Positions 7,678-14,580 of a DNA stretch of 23,340 nucleotides are shown one piece after another. The notes beneath the pieces are model-generated. The model was not told the origin of the DNA. It searched no databases and was given only the letters and a program-made list of their open reading frames with translations. The stretch lies in the NCBI GenBank assembly GCA_902491375.1, contig CABUHE010000032.1, positions 1-23,340 on the forward strand, written 5' to 3'. A program made the position numbers and the translations under genes. The stretch's first letter is position 1; each line of letters begins with the position of its first letter. Source of the stretch: an uncultured Prevotella sp. Its GTDB lineage: Bacteria; Bacteroidota; Bacteroidia; Bacteroidales; Bacteroidaceae.

Positions 7678-7720
7678 CTATTGTCTTTTATGTAGCCGTT
7701 TGTCGGCCGTGTGTGTCCGG

Positions 7721-8164
7721 TCAGGCGTTTCTTTCTGCCTGTTGTTTTAGCAGATCGCGTATTTCAGTGAGTAGTTTTTCTTCCTTGCTTGGTTCTGCTG
7801 GTTTTGCCGCATCGGCCTGTTTCTTGGCTTCATCTTTCTTTCTTGCGATTTTGTTTGCTGCTCTTAGCATCAAGAAAACGCAGACAGATATAATAAGAAA
7901 GTCGAATGTGGTTTGGATGAAGTTGCCGTAGTTTATTGTTGCCGGTGTGAGTTTTTCTATACCGACATCAAGAGCCGGCAGAGTGACTTTGAGATCTGTC
8001 AGATTAACACCACCGATAAGCCAGCCTACAGGTGGCATTATAAGATCGTTCACAATAGAAGAGACAATTTTCCCGAACGCTCCGCCGATAATTACACCGA
8101 CAGCCATGTCGACAGCGTTGCCTTTTACGGCAAACTGTTTGAATTCATTGATTAGTTTCCCCAT
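7721..8164 (-). CDS. mscL: Large-conductance mechanosensitive channel MscL
   Basis: The protein is 147 aa, normal for MscL. The N-terminus MGKLINEFKQFAVKGNAVDMAVGVIIGGAFG contains the S1 helix and the start of TM1 with its conserved small-residue packing. TM1 ends near VNDLIMPPVGWL, a periplasmic loop covers about residues 50-75, and TM2 is FIQTTFDFLIISVCVFLML. The charged C-terminal bundle helix (KEEKLLTEIRDLLKQQ) is preserved. MscL is a homopentamer in the cytoplasmic membrane that opens under membrane tension to release solutes during osmotic downshock. It is the only clear protein gene on the minus strand and has a likely promoter at 8199-8206. Confidence 0.95.
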   Translation of the reverse strand: MGKLINEFKQFAVKGNAVDMAVGVIIGGAFGKIVSSIVNDLIMPPVGWLIGGVNLTDLKVTLPALDVGIEKLTPATINYGNFIQTTFDFLIISVCVFLMLRAANKIARKKDEAKKQADAAKPAEPSKEEKLLTEIRDLLKQQAERNA

Positions 8165-8198
8165 GTTATTGTAGTTTTAATTGATTGAATGTATATTG

Positions 8199-8206
8199 CA
8201 AAGATA
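8199..8206 (-). promoter_or_regulatory. -7 element of the mscL promoter
   Basis: Read on the minus strand the sequence is TATCTTTG followed by CAA, a perfect TAnnTTTG match about 35 bp before the mscL start codon. No good TTTG is found 19-21 bp further upstream, so the promoter may be weak or regulated. Confidence 0.5.
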
Positions 8207-8407
8207 AAGTTTTTTGTGATGAAATCTTCCCGAAGCTTGTAAAAGTTGTTTATTTACAGTTGGGTGGAGCGGTCAGGTTGTTTTAGGTTGATGCGTTTTT
8301 GTTGTATTGTTTCATACCGTTGTTCCCGTTAATAATACATGCTGCTAAAAGTTTTTCCTTACGTGTATAAACTTTAGTTGCAGTTGAAATAAAAAGTCTT
8401 CTGAAAA

Positions 8408-8439
8408 TTTGGCTGTTCAGTTTTATTTTCGTAATTTCG
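8408..8439 (+). promoter_or_regulatory. Promoter for the xer recombinase gene
   Basis: TTTG at 8408-8411 and TAATTTCG at 8432-8439 (one mismatch to TAnnTTTG) are 20 bp apart. Predicted leader to ATG 8472 is about 25 nt. Confidence 0.45.
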
Positions 8440-8471
8440 TTGCCGAATAACATAATAAAGGCGACGGCTTT

Positions 8472-9356
8472 ATGAAGGTAAAAGATTTTCTGGACTACCT
8501 CAGGTTTGAGCGGAATTATTCCAAGAGAACAGTCGAGGAATATGAAAACGATCTGAATGATTTTGAGTCGTTTTTCAGAAATCTTGATGCCGGCCTCACT
8601 TGGGAGACTGTTGACTCAGATGTCATACGTGACTGGATGGGGTACATGATGGACAAGGGGAACGTTGCGACTTCCGTAAACAGGAGATTGAGCGCTGTCC
8701 GTTCCTTTTATCGTTTCGCACTGTCGAGAGAAATGGTCGCCACAGACCCTGCACACGGTGTAAAGGGACCTAAAAAGGAGAAACCCCTGCCGCAGTTTGT
8801 AAGGGAAAGAGATATCGACGCACTGCTCGATGAGGGCATGTGGAACATGGAGCGTTACGAAGACGTTTGCGCGCGTACTGTTATAATGACTCTCTATGAA
8901 ACAGGTGTACGTATATCAGAACTTCTTGGGCTTAACGATAATGATGTCGACATGGAGTCGTGCCAGATGAAAGTTACTGGTAAGCGTGACAAAGATCGCA
9001 TAATACCTTTCGGCACAGAGCTTCGCGATACGATTAATGCATATATGGTGATGCGCGACAAATGTGTGGCACACCAGTCGCAGGCGCTTTTTGTTACGGA
9101 AAAAGGTGAACGCGTGGACTATTTTCAGGCCAGGAGAATTGTCAAAGATAATCTTGGAAGGGTCTGCACATTGCGTAAACGCAGTCCGCACGTGCTGAGG
9201 CATAGTTTCGCTACTGCGATGCTGAATAACGGAGCCGGACTTGAAAGTGTGAAAAAACTGCTGGGGCATAGCCGGCTGACCACAACTGAAATTTATACGC
9301 ACACTACATTTGAACAATTGAAGAAAGTTTATGAATCAGCCCATCCACGGGCTTGA
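8472..9356 (+). CDS. xerC: XerC/XerD-type tyrosine recombinase
   Basis: The protein is 294 aa, typical for Xer recombinases. The N-terminal SAM-like core-binding domain (residues 1-85, FERNYSKRTVEEYENDLNDF) is followed by the catalytic domain. All active-site residues can be placed: Arg147 (ETGVRISELLG), Lys171 (TGKRDKD), His240 and Arg243 (HVLRHSFAT), His266 (LLGHSRL) and nucleophile Tyr275 (TEIYTHT). Xer enzymes resolve chromosome dimers at dif with FtsK. The housekeeping position upstream of hpf and the tRNA-tuf cluster argues for a chromosomal Xer protein rather than an integrase. XerC and XerD cannot be separated with certainty by eye, so the symbol is provisional. No dif-like site was recognised in the window. 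Confidence 0.85.
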   Translation: MKVKDFLDYLRFERNYSKRTVEEYENDLNDFESFFRNLDAGLTWETVDSDVIRDWMGYMMDKGNVATSVNRRLSAVRSFYRFALSREMVATDPAHGVKGPKKEKPLPQFVRERDIDALLDEGMWNMERYEDVCARTVIMTLYETGVRISELLGLNDNDVDMESCQMKVTGKRDKDRIIPFGTELRDTINAYMVMRDKCVAHQSQALFVTEKGERVDYFQARRIVKDNLGRVCTLRKRSPHVLRHSFATAMLNNGAGLESVKKLLGHSRLTTTEIYTHTTFEQLKKVYESAHPRA

Positions 9357-9417
9357 TTGCCGGGCTCTGTTAATTGCGTCCGCTCAGACGGAAGGCAAGT
9401 CCCGGTTTGAGTATAAG

Positions 9418-9445
9418 TCAGCAAAGGTTTAACAGACTTTGCTGA
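9418..9445 (+). promoter_or_regulatory. Stem-loop in the hpf leader
   Basis: TCAGCAAAG at 9418-9426 pairs perfectly with CTTTGCTGA at 9437-9445 around a 10-nt loop, about 28 bp before the hpf Shine-Dalgarno sequence. There is no T-run. It may stabilise or regulate the hpf message. Confidence 0.4.
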
Positions 9446-9472
9446 GAACCTATAAATAACCTTATAATAAAA

Positions 9473-9479
9473 AAGGAGG
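9473..9479 (+). promoter_or_regulatory. Strong Shine-Dalgarno sequence of hpf
   Basis: An AAGGAGG core followed by G lies 5 nt before ATG 9485. Most other starts in the window lack such a site, in keeping with Bacteroidota practice, so this one stands out and fixes the hpf start. Confidence 0.7.
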
Positions 9480-9484
9480 GAACT

Positions 9485-9784
9485 ATGGAAATTAGAATCC
9501 AGTCAGTGAATTTTGATGCTACAGAACAGTTGAAGGCTTTCATCGAGAAGAAAGTTTCAAAACTGGAAAAGTCTTATGAGGATATTCAGACAGTTGAGGT
9601 CGGACTTAAGGTCGTTAAGCCTGCGACGTCTTTAAACAAGGAAACAAGCCTTACTGTAATGGTGCCTGGCACACGTCTTTTCGTTGAAAAAGTATGCGAT
9701 ACTTTTGAGGAAGGAGTAGACCTCTGTGTGGACTCAATGAAGGTGCAATTAGTCAAATACAAAGAAAAATCACGGAATAATTAA
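9485..9784 (+). CDS. hpf: Ribosome hibernation promoting factor, short HPF/RaiA family
   Basis: The protein is 99 aa, the length of short HPF/YfiA-type proteins, and begins MEIRIQSVNFDATEQLKAFIEKKVSKLEK. The beta-alpha-beta-beta-beta-alpha S30AE pattern is visible: first strand EIRIQSVN, helix TEQLKAFIEKKVSKLEK, strands QTVEVGLKVV and SLTVMVPG, and the last helix VDLCVDSMKVQLVKYKEK. Such proteins bind in the decoding region of the 30S subunit and silence ribosomes in slow growth. The gene lies 128 bp after the xer gene without a recognisable promoter of its own and so may be read from the xer promoter. Its leader has a perfect stem-loop and an unusually strong Shine-Dalgarno sequence. The tRNA-tuf promoter starts only 18 bp after its stop codon. 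Confidence 0.9.
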   Translation: MEIRIQSVNFDATEQLKAFIEKKVSKLEKSYEDIQTVEVGLKVVKPATSLNKETSLTVMVPGTRLFVEKVCDTFEEGVDLCVDSMKVQLVKYKEKSRNN

Positions 9785-9793
9785 AAAAAATCG

Positions 9794-9806
9794 CCAAAAG
9801 TTTTGG
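9794..9806. promoter_or_regulatory. Palindrome over the -33 element of the tRNA-tuf promoter
   Basis: CCAAAA and TTTTGG flank a single central G. The right arm contains the TTTG -33 element at 9802-9805. Such a site could be an operator. A one-base loop makes it a poor RNA hairpin. Confidence 0.3.
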
Positions 9807-9832
9807 TGGTTCAGAAAATATGCCTATCTTTG
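9802..9832 (+). promoter_or_regulatory. Main promoter of the tRNA-tuf transcript
   Basis: TTTG at 9802-9805 and TATCTTTG at 9825-9832 are separated by 19 bp, continuing CAGCCG as at the rpsU promoter. Predicted start is near 9839, about 47 nt before the first tRNA. It probably drives the four tRNAs and tuf. Confidence 0.7.
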
Positions 9833-9885
9833 CAGCCGTTTTAGGACACGTCCTTACAACAAGCGCCTAACGGCTGCTTAACTTC

Positions 9886-9959
9886 GCCTCTTTAGCTCAG
9901 TTGGCCAGAGCACGTGATTTGTAATCTCGGGGTCGTTGGTTCGAATCCGACAAGAGGCT
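9886..9959 (+). tRNA. tRNA-Thr (anticodon TGT)
   Basis: The gene is 74 nt. The acceptor GCCTCTT pairs with AAGAGGC, with discriminator T. The D-stem is GCTC/GAGC. The anticodon loop TTTGTAA (9918-9924) gives TGT. The anticodon stem CGTGA/TCTCG has a T-T mismatch in its middle (9915-9927). CCA is not encoded. It is the first of four tRNAs leading to tuf. Confidence 0.95.
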
Positions 9960-9983
9960 CAAGAAAAGGACGAGCTAAAACAA

Positions 9984-10066
9984 GGGTGGTTACCAGAGTG
10001 GCCAAATGGGGCAGACTGTAAATCTGCTGGCTTTCGCCTTCGGTGGTTCGAATCCATCACCACCCA
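9984..10066 (+). tRNA. tRNA-Tyr (anticodon GTA)
   Basis: The gene is 83 nt, type II with a long variable arm. The acceptor GGGTGGT pairs with ACCACCC, discriminator A. The anticodon stem GCAGA/TCTGC encloses loop CTGTAAA, giving GTA. CCA is not encoded. Confidence 0.95.
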
Positions 10067-10082
10067 CTTCAGTAGAAGTCTT

Positions 10083-10155
10083 GCGGAAATAGCTCAGTTG
10101 ATAGAGCACTAGCCTTCCAAGCTGGGGGTCGCGGGTTTGAGTCCCGTTTTCCGCT
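10083..10155 (+). tRNA. tRNA-Gly (anticodon TCC)
   Basis: The gene is 73 nt. The acceptor GCGGAAA pairs with TTTCCGC, discriminator T. The anticodon loop CTTCCAA within CTAGC/GCTGG gives TCC. CCA is not encoded. Confidence 0.95.
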
Positions 10156-10161
10156 CACGCT

Positions 10162-10233
<72 letters not shown>

Positions 10234-10303
10234 CTACAACTTTCTAATTTATCGAAGCAGAAAATACACAGATTATTCATTAAAACAATAAATAAATAAA
10301 GCT

Positions 10304-11488
10304 ATGGCTAAAGAACATTTTGAACGTACCAAACCCCATGTTAACATTGGTACAATCGGTCACGTAGACCACGGTAAGACTACTCTGACTGCTGCCATTA
10401 CAACTGTATTAGCAAAGAAAGGTCTTTCAGAAGTTAAGTCTTTCGATTCTATTGATAATGCTCCTGAAGAGAAAGAGCGTGGTATTACTATTAATACTGC
10501 ACACGTTGAGTATGAGACTGAAAAGCGTCATTATGCTCACGTAGACTGCCCGGGACACGCTGACTACGTTAAGAACATGGTTACTGGTGCTGCTCAGATG
10601 GATGGTGCCATTATCGTTGTTGCTGCAACTGATGGTCCTATGCCTCAGACGCGTGAACACGTGCTTCTCGCACGCCAGGTGAACGTTCCTCGTTTGGTTG
10701 TCTTCCTGAATAAGTGTGATATGGTAGACGATGAGGAAATGCTCGAACTCGTTGAGATGGAAATGCGTGAGCTTCTTGATCAGTATGAGTACGATGGCGA
10801 CAATACTCCTATTATCCGTGGTTCTGCACTTGGTGCGTTGAACGGCGTTCCAAAATGGGAAGAGAAGGTTATGGAGCTTATGGATGCTGTTGATGAGTGG
10901 ATTCCACTGCCTCCGCGTGATCTCGACAAACCTTTCTTGATGCCTGTTGAGGATGTATTCTCAATCACTGGCCGCGGTACTGTTGCTACTGGTCGTATCG
11001 AGACTGGTCGCGTAAAGGTCGGTGATGAAGTTGAGCTGCTCGGTCTTGGAGAGGACAAGAAGTCAGTCGTTACTGGCGTTGAGATGTTTCGTAAGATTCT
11101 TGACGAAGGTGAAGCTGGTGATAACGTAGGTCTGCTTCTCCGTGGTATTGATAAGAACGAAATCAAACGTGGTATGGTACTCTGCCATCCGGGACAGATT
11201 AAGCCTCACAAGAAGTTCAAGGCTCAGATCTATGTTCTGAAGAAAGAGGAAGGTGGACGTCATACTCCGTTCGGAAACAAATATCGTCCTCAGTTCTATC
11301 TCCGTACAATGGACTGCACAGGTGAAATTTCTCTGCCGGAAGGTGTTGAAATGGTAATGCCTGGTGATAACGTTACAATCACTGTAGACCTTATCTATGC
11401 AGTTGCACTGAACGTTGGTCTGCGCTTCGCTATCCGTGAGGGTGGTCGTACAGTAGGTGCAGGACAGATCACTGAAATCATTGAGTAA
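10304..11488 (+). CDS. tuf: Translation elongation factor EF-Tu
   Basis: The protein is 394 aa, full length. The GTPase motifs are intact: GHVDHGKT at residues 19-26 (P-loop), GITIN with switch-I Thr62, DCPGH at 81-85 (switch II) and NKCD at 136-139. Domains II and III follow from about residue 205 and end in GAGQITEIIE. EF-Tu brings aminoacyl-tRNA to the ribosomal A site with GTP hydrolysis. The gene is downstream of four tRNAs, with a 70-nt A/T-rich leader after the last one, and is followed by a terminator-like hairpin at 11512-11537. It is therefore probably co-transcribed with the tRNAs from the promoter at 9802. Confidence 0.98.
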   Translation: MAKEHFERTKPHVNIGTIGHVDHGKTTLTAAITTVLAKKGLSEVKSFDSIDNAPEEKERGITINTAHVEYETEKRHYAHVDCPGHADYVKNMVTGAAQMDGAIIVVAATDGPMPQTREHVLLARQVNVPRLVVFLNKCDMVDDEEMLELVEMEMRELLDQYEYDGDNTPIIRGSALGALNGVPKWEEKVMELMDAVDEWIPLPPRDLDKPFLMPVEDVFSITGRGTVATGRIETGRVKVGDEVELLGLGEDKKSVVTGVEMFRKILDEGEAGDNVGLLLRGIDKNEIKRGMVLCHPGQIKPHKKFKAQIYVLKKEEGGRHTPFGNKYRPQFYLRTMDCTGEISLPEGVEMVMPGDNVTITVDLIYAVALNVGLRFAIREGGRTVGAGQITEIIE

Positions 11489-11511
11489 TACAACTTTATG
11501 ATATGAATAAT

Positions 11512-11543
11512 GGCTCTCGCCTTAATCGACGAGAGCCTATTTT
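11512..11543 (+). terminator. Terminator-like hairpin after tuf
   Basis: GGCTCTCG at 11512-11519 pairs perfectly with CGAGAGCC at 11530-11537 around a 10-nt loop. The tail TATTTTA is short, and tRNA-Trp starts directly after at 11544. No separate promoter is recognised for tRNA-Trp and secE, so read-through or processing seems likely. Confidence 0.5.
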
Positions 11544-11616
11544 ACGGGAATAGCTCAGTTGGTAGAGCACTGGTCTCCAAAACCAGGTGTCGGGAGTTCG
11601 AGCCTCTCTTCCCGTG
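11544..11616 (+). tRNA. tRNA-Trp (anticodon CCA)
   Basis: The gene is 73 nt. The acceptor ACGGGAA pairs with TTCCCGT, discriminator G as usual for tRNA-Trp. The anticodon stem CTGGT/ACCAG encloses CTCCAAA, giving CCA. It ends 15 nt before the secE start codon. The 3' CCA end is not encoded. Confidence 0.95.
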
Positions 11617-11631
11617 CAAAAAAGAGATAAT

Positions 11632-11823
11632 ATGCTTAAGAGAATATCAAATTATTGCAAGGTTTGCTATGACGAACTAGTGCATAAGACAACATGGCCT
11701 ACACGCGCCGAACTTACTCACACTGCAATGGTTGTATTATCTGCTTCCTTGATCATTGCAATTGTGGTGTTCATTATGGATTCCGTGTTTAGGTTTGTCA
11801 TGAGTACGATCTATCCTAATTAA
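11632..11823 (+). CDS. secE: Preprotein translocase subunit SecE
   Basis: The protein is 63 aa from ATG 11632, the short single-span form of SecE found in most bacteria. An in-frame start at 11587 would lie inside tRNA-Trp and is rejected. An amphipathic N-terminal helix with the conserved E-L-x-K-x-T-W-P-T segment (DELVHKTTWPTRAEL) precedes one membrane span (MVVLSASLIIAIVVFIMDSVF). SecE clamps SecY in the SecYEG channel of the cytoplasmic membrane. The gene sits between tRNA-Trp and nusG, the common bacterial order, with nusG starting 15 bp later. Confidence 0.93.
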   Translation: MLKRISNYCKVCYDELVHKTTWPTRAELTHTAMVVLSASLIIAIVVFIMDSVFRFVMSTIYPN

Positions 11824-11838
11824 TTCGTTTTTTAAGGA

Positions 11839-12381
11839 ATGGCTGAATCAGGTAAGAAATGGTATGTGTTGCGTGCTGTCAGCGGTAAGGAAACCAAGGT
11901 AAAAGAATATATCGAGGCTGAACTTAAGCACAACGCGCTTCTTTCGACTTGTGTTTCTCAGGTTCTTATACCGATGGAGAAACACGCTACTTTGCGTAAC
12001 GGCAAACGAGTTGTTAAAGAGAAGATCGCTCTTCCAGGTTATGTCCTTGTTGAGGCAGAACTTAAAGGAGATGTCGCTCACACGCTCCGCTTCATGCCAA
12101 ATGTCTTGGGATTCCTTGGCGGACAGGATAATCCTACTCCGGTAAGGCAGTCTGATGTCAACCGTATTCTCGGTACAGCTGAGGAAACGGAATTGGCAGA
12201 AGAGGTAAATATCCCATTCAGCGTTGATGAAACGGTTAAGGTTACGGATGGACCGTTCAGTGGTTTCAGTGGTGTCATCGAAGAGGTGAATACCGAGAAA
12301 CACAAGCTCAAGGTCATGGTTAAGATTTTCGGACGCAAAACGCCTCTGGAACTCGGTTTTATGCAGGTCGCAAAAGAATGA
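11839..12381 (+). CDS. nusG: Transcription antitermination/termination factor NusG
   Basis: The protein is 180 aa, full length. The NGN domain starts KKWYVLRAVSGKETKVKEYIE and contains the conserved LPGYVLVEAEL and RFMPNVLGFLG segments that contact the RNA polymerase clamp. The KOW domain is at about residues 125-178 (VKVTDGPFSGFSGVIEEV). NusG travels with RNA polymerase, affects pausing, and links it to Rho or the ribosome. The start follows secE closely, and rplK begins 58 bp after the stop. Confidence 0.96.
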   Translation: MAESGKKWYVLRAVSGKETKVKEYIEAELKHNALLSTCVSQVLIPMEKHATLRNGKRVVKEKIALPGYVLVEAELKGDVAHTLRFMPNVLGFLGGQDNPTPVRQSDVNRILGTAEETELAEEVNIPFSVDETVKVTDGPFSGFSGVIEEVNTEKHKLKVMVKIFGRKTPLELGFMQVAKE

Positions 12382-12439
12382 CGTATTGTTACGGATACGG
12401 GTATTCTTTTATATAATCAATTTTTAATTTACAAACGAA

Positions 12440-12880
12440 ATGGCTAAAGAAGTTGCTGGATTAATCAAATTACAGATTAAAGGTGGCGCTGCGAATCCTT
12501 CACCTCCAGTAGGACCGGCTCTCGGTTCTAAGGGTATTAATATCATGGGATTCTGTAAGGAATTCAACGCCAGAACCCAAGATAAGGCGGGAAAGATTCT
12601 TCCAGTCGTTATCACTTACTATGCTGACAAGTCATACAGCTTCGAAATCAAGACCCCTCCTGCAGCAGTGCAGCTTTTGGAGGCAGCCAAGATTAAGAGC
12701 GGTTCAGCTGAGCCCAACCGTAAGAAAGTAGCTTCTGTTACATGGGATCAGGTGCGTGCTATAGCTGAAGATAAAATGGCTGACCTTAACTGCTTTACTG
12801 TAGAATCAGCCATGAAGCTTGTTGCAGGTACTGCAAGAAGTATGGGCATCACTGTAAAAGGGGACTTCCCTGGTAAATAA
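12440..12880 (+). CDS. rplK: 50S ribosomal protein uL11
   Basis: The protein is 146 aa. The N-terminal domain has the proline-rich PSPPVGPALGSKGINIM segment, the thiostrepton-binding and GTPase-associated face. The C-terminal RNA-binding domain ends KLVAGTARSMGITVKG. uL11 forms the base of the L7/L12 stalk with uL10. The 58-bp gap after nusG holds a small CGTAT/ATACG hairpin at 12382-12399. rplA starts 17 bp after the stop. Confidence 0.97.
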   Translation: MAKEVAGLIKLQIKGGAANPSPPVGPALGSKGINIMGFCKEFNARTQDKAGKILPVVITYYADKSYSFEIKTPPAAVQLLEAAKIKSGSAEPNRKKVASVTWDQVRAIAEDKMADLNCFTVESAMKLVAGTARSMGITVKGDFPGK

Positions 12881-12897
12881 TTTATAACTTCAAGAAA

Positions 12898-13590
12898 ATG
12901 AGTAAACTGACAAAAAATCAAAAATCAGTAGCTGATAAGGTTGAAGCAGGGAAAGCATACTCTTTGAAGGAAGCTGCCGAGCTCGTCAAGGAAATTACTA
13001 CGACTAAGTTTGACGCTTCTCTTGATATTGATGTACGCTTGGGCGTTGACCCTCGTAAGGCAAACCAAATGGTCAGAGGCGTTGTTTCTCTGCCGAATGG
13101 TACGGGTAAAGTTACCCGCGTTCTCTGCCTGTGTACACCTGATGCTGAAGCTGCTGCAAAAGAAGCAGGTGCTGACTATGTTGGTCTTGACGAATATATT
13201 GACAAGATCAAGGGTGGTTGGACCGACGTTGACGTCATCATCACAATGCCGTCTTGCATGGGTAAAATCGGACCTCTTGGACGTGTCCTCGGTCCGCGTG
13301 GCTTGATGCCTAACCCTAAGAGCGGTACTGTTACTATGGACGTTGCAAAAGCTGTCAAGGAAGTAAAACAAGGTAAGATCGACTTCAAGGTTGATAAGAC
13401 TGGTATTATCCATGCTTCTATCGGAAAGGTTTCTTTCACACCTGAGCAAATATATCAGAACGCTAAGGAGTTCATCGCTACTGTAATTAAGCTGAAACCT
13501 GCTGCCGCTAAAGGTACATACGTCAAGAGTATCTATATTTCAAGCACTATGAGTAGGGGTATCAAGATTGATCCTAAATCAGTTGAATAA
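12898..13590 (+). CDS. rplA: 50S ribosomal protein uL1
   Basis: The protein is 230 aa, full length. The family signature GRVLGPRGLMPNPKSGTV is present near residues 126-146, and both halves of domain I are complete, ending TMSRGIKIDPKSV. uL1 builds the mobile L1 stalk at the E site and in many bacteria represses its own rplK-rplA message. No leader resembling its rRNA site was recognised here. rplJ starts only 18 bp downstream. Confidence 0.97.
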   Translation: MSKLTKNQKSVADKVEAGKAYSLKEAAELVKEITTTKFDASLDIDVRLGVDPRKANQMVRGVVSLPNGTGKVTRVLCLCTPDAEAAAKEAGADYVGLDEYIDKIKGGWTDVDVIITMPSCMGKIGPLGRVLGPRGLMPNPKSGTVTMDVAKAVKEVKQGKIDFKVDKTGIIHASIGKVSFTPEQIYQNAKEFIATVIKLKPAAAKGTYVKSIYISSTMSRGIKIDPKSVE

Positions 13591-13608
13591 CTCTAAAAGT
13601 TTTGTAAG

Positions 13609-14127
13609 ATGAAGAAAGAAGTAAAAGATACTATAGTCGTTGAACTTGGGCAGAAATTGAATGAGTATTCTCATTTCTACCTCGTTGACGTTACAGGAAT
13701 GAACGCAGGAGCTACTAGCAAACTGCGTCGTGAGTGCTTCAAGAATGACATCAAGATGGTTGTTGTTAAGAACACTCTTTTCCACAAGGTTTTGGAGTCT
13801 GCAGAAGCTGATTTTGAGCCTTTGTATGGTTGCCTTAAAGGTAGTACTGCAGTTCTCTTCTGCAATACAGCCAACGTTCCGGCAAAGATGCTGAAGAACT
13901 ATAAGAAAGAAGGCATCCCCGCACTGAAGGCAGCTTATGCTGAGGAATGTGTATACATTGGCGCAGACAAACTTGAAGAGCTTGCAGCTCTCAAGAGCAA
14001 GAACGAACTCATTGCAGAGGTTGTTGCTTTGCTCCAGTCACCTGCAAAGAATGTTGTTTCTGCTCTCCAGTCTGGTGCGCAGACAATCCATGGCGTGCTC
14101 AAAACATTGGGCGAGCGTGCTGAATAA
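13609..14127 (+). CDS. rplJ: 50S ribosomal protein uL10
   Basis: The protein is 172 aa. The N-terminal rRNA- and uL11-binding domain (MKKEVKDTIVVELGQKLNEYSHFYLVDVTGM) contains the conserved KNTLFHKVLE segment, and the C-terminal helix that carries bL12 dimers is at about residues 125-170. The 18-bp spacing from rplA leaves no room for the long autoregulatory L10 leader known in E. coli. rplL follows after 50 bp. Confidence 0.96.
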   Translation: MKKEVKDTIVVELGQKLNEYSHFYLVDVTGMNAGATSKLRRECFKNDIKMVVVKNTLFHKVLESAEADFEPLYGCLKGSTAVLFCNTANVPAKMLKNYKKEGIPALKAAYAEECVYIGADKLEELAALKSKNELIAEVVALLQSPAKNVVSALQSGAQTIHGVLKTLGERAE

Positions 14128-14136
14128 TTTAAGCCC

Positions 14137-14177
14137 AAAAACATTTAACATTTAAAAACATTAAAATTTAAAATAAA
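14137..14177 (+). promoter_or_regulatory. A/T-only-like translation leader of rplL
   Basis: The 41 bases before the rplL ATG contain three C and no G, with a repeated ACATTTA/ACATTAA pattern. Unstructured A-rich leaders are known to favour translation in Bacteroidota. This fits the need for more bL12 than uL10. Confidence 0.4.
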
Positions 14178-14558
14178 ATGGCAGATATCAAAGCTATTGC
14201 TGAAGAATTAGTAAATTTGACAGTAAAAGAAGTTAATGAGTTGGCAACAGTCCTGAAGGACGAGTATGGAATCGAGCCCGCTGCTGCAGCTGTTGCTGTT
14301 GCTGCTGGTCCTGCTGCTGGTGGTGCAGCCGCTGAGGCTGAAGAGAAGACATCTTTCGATGTAGTTCTTGCTGAAGTTGGTGGCGCTAAGCTCCAGGTTG
14401 TAAAGGCTGTTAAGGAAGCTTGCGGACTTGGTCTGAAAGAGGCTAAGGATCTCGTAGACGGTGCTCCTTCAACACTGAAGGAAGGTCTGTCTAAGGACGA
14501 GGCTGAGAACCTGAAGAAGGCTATCGAAGAGGCTGGAGCTAAGGTTGAGCTTAAGTAA
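14178..14558 (+). CDS. rplL: 50S ribosomal protein bL12 (L7/L12)
   Basis: The protein is 126 aa. The N-terminal dimerisation domain is at residues 1-35 (IKAIAEELVNLTVKEVNELATVLKDEYG). An alanine/glycine-rich hinge follows at about 36-58, then the C-terminal factor-binding domain (FDVVLAEVGGAKLQVVKAVKEACGLGLKEAKDLVDGAPSTLKEGLS). bL12 is the multicopy stalk protein that recruits and stimulates translational GTPases. A strong terminator begins 22 bp after its stop codon and separates it from rpoB. Confidence 0.97.
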   Translation: MADIKAIAEELVNLTVKEVNELATVLKDEYGIEPAAAAVAVAAGPAAGGAAAEAEEKTSFDVVLAEVGGAKLQVVKAVKEACGLGLKEAKDLVDGAPSTLKEGLSKDEAENLKKAIEEAGAKVELK

Positions 14559-14580
14559 TAAAAACTTCTTAAATATTTTG

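Larger units (their letters stand above)
7299..7720. other. Structured intergenic region between rpsU and mscL
   Basis: These 422 bp contain no plausible gene but at least four stem-loops on the plus strand: 7331-7375, 7441-7461, 7543-7595 and 7648-7674. The second and fourth look like terminators. No clear TAnnTTTG promoter lies inside. The region may be a long rpsU 3' untranslated region or may hold a small RNA. Confidence 0.45.

Noticed and set aside
7665..8174. Plus-strand ORFs antisense to mscL
   Set aside because: MscL on the minus strand is unmistakable; these are shadows in other frames.
8472..9356. Integrase of a mobile element
   Set aside because: No attachment repeats or cargo genes; the position beside hpf and the tuf cluster suits a housekeeping Xer recombinase.
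11587..11631. Longer SecE start at 11587
   Set aside because: It lies inside the tRNA-Trp gene and adds residues unlike SecE; ATG 11632 gives the normal length.
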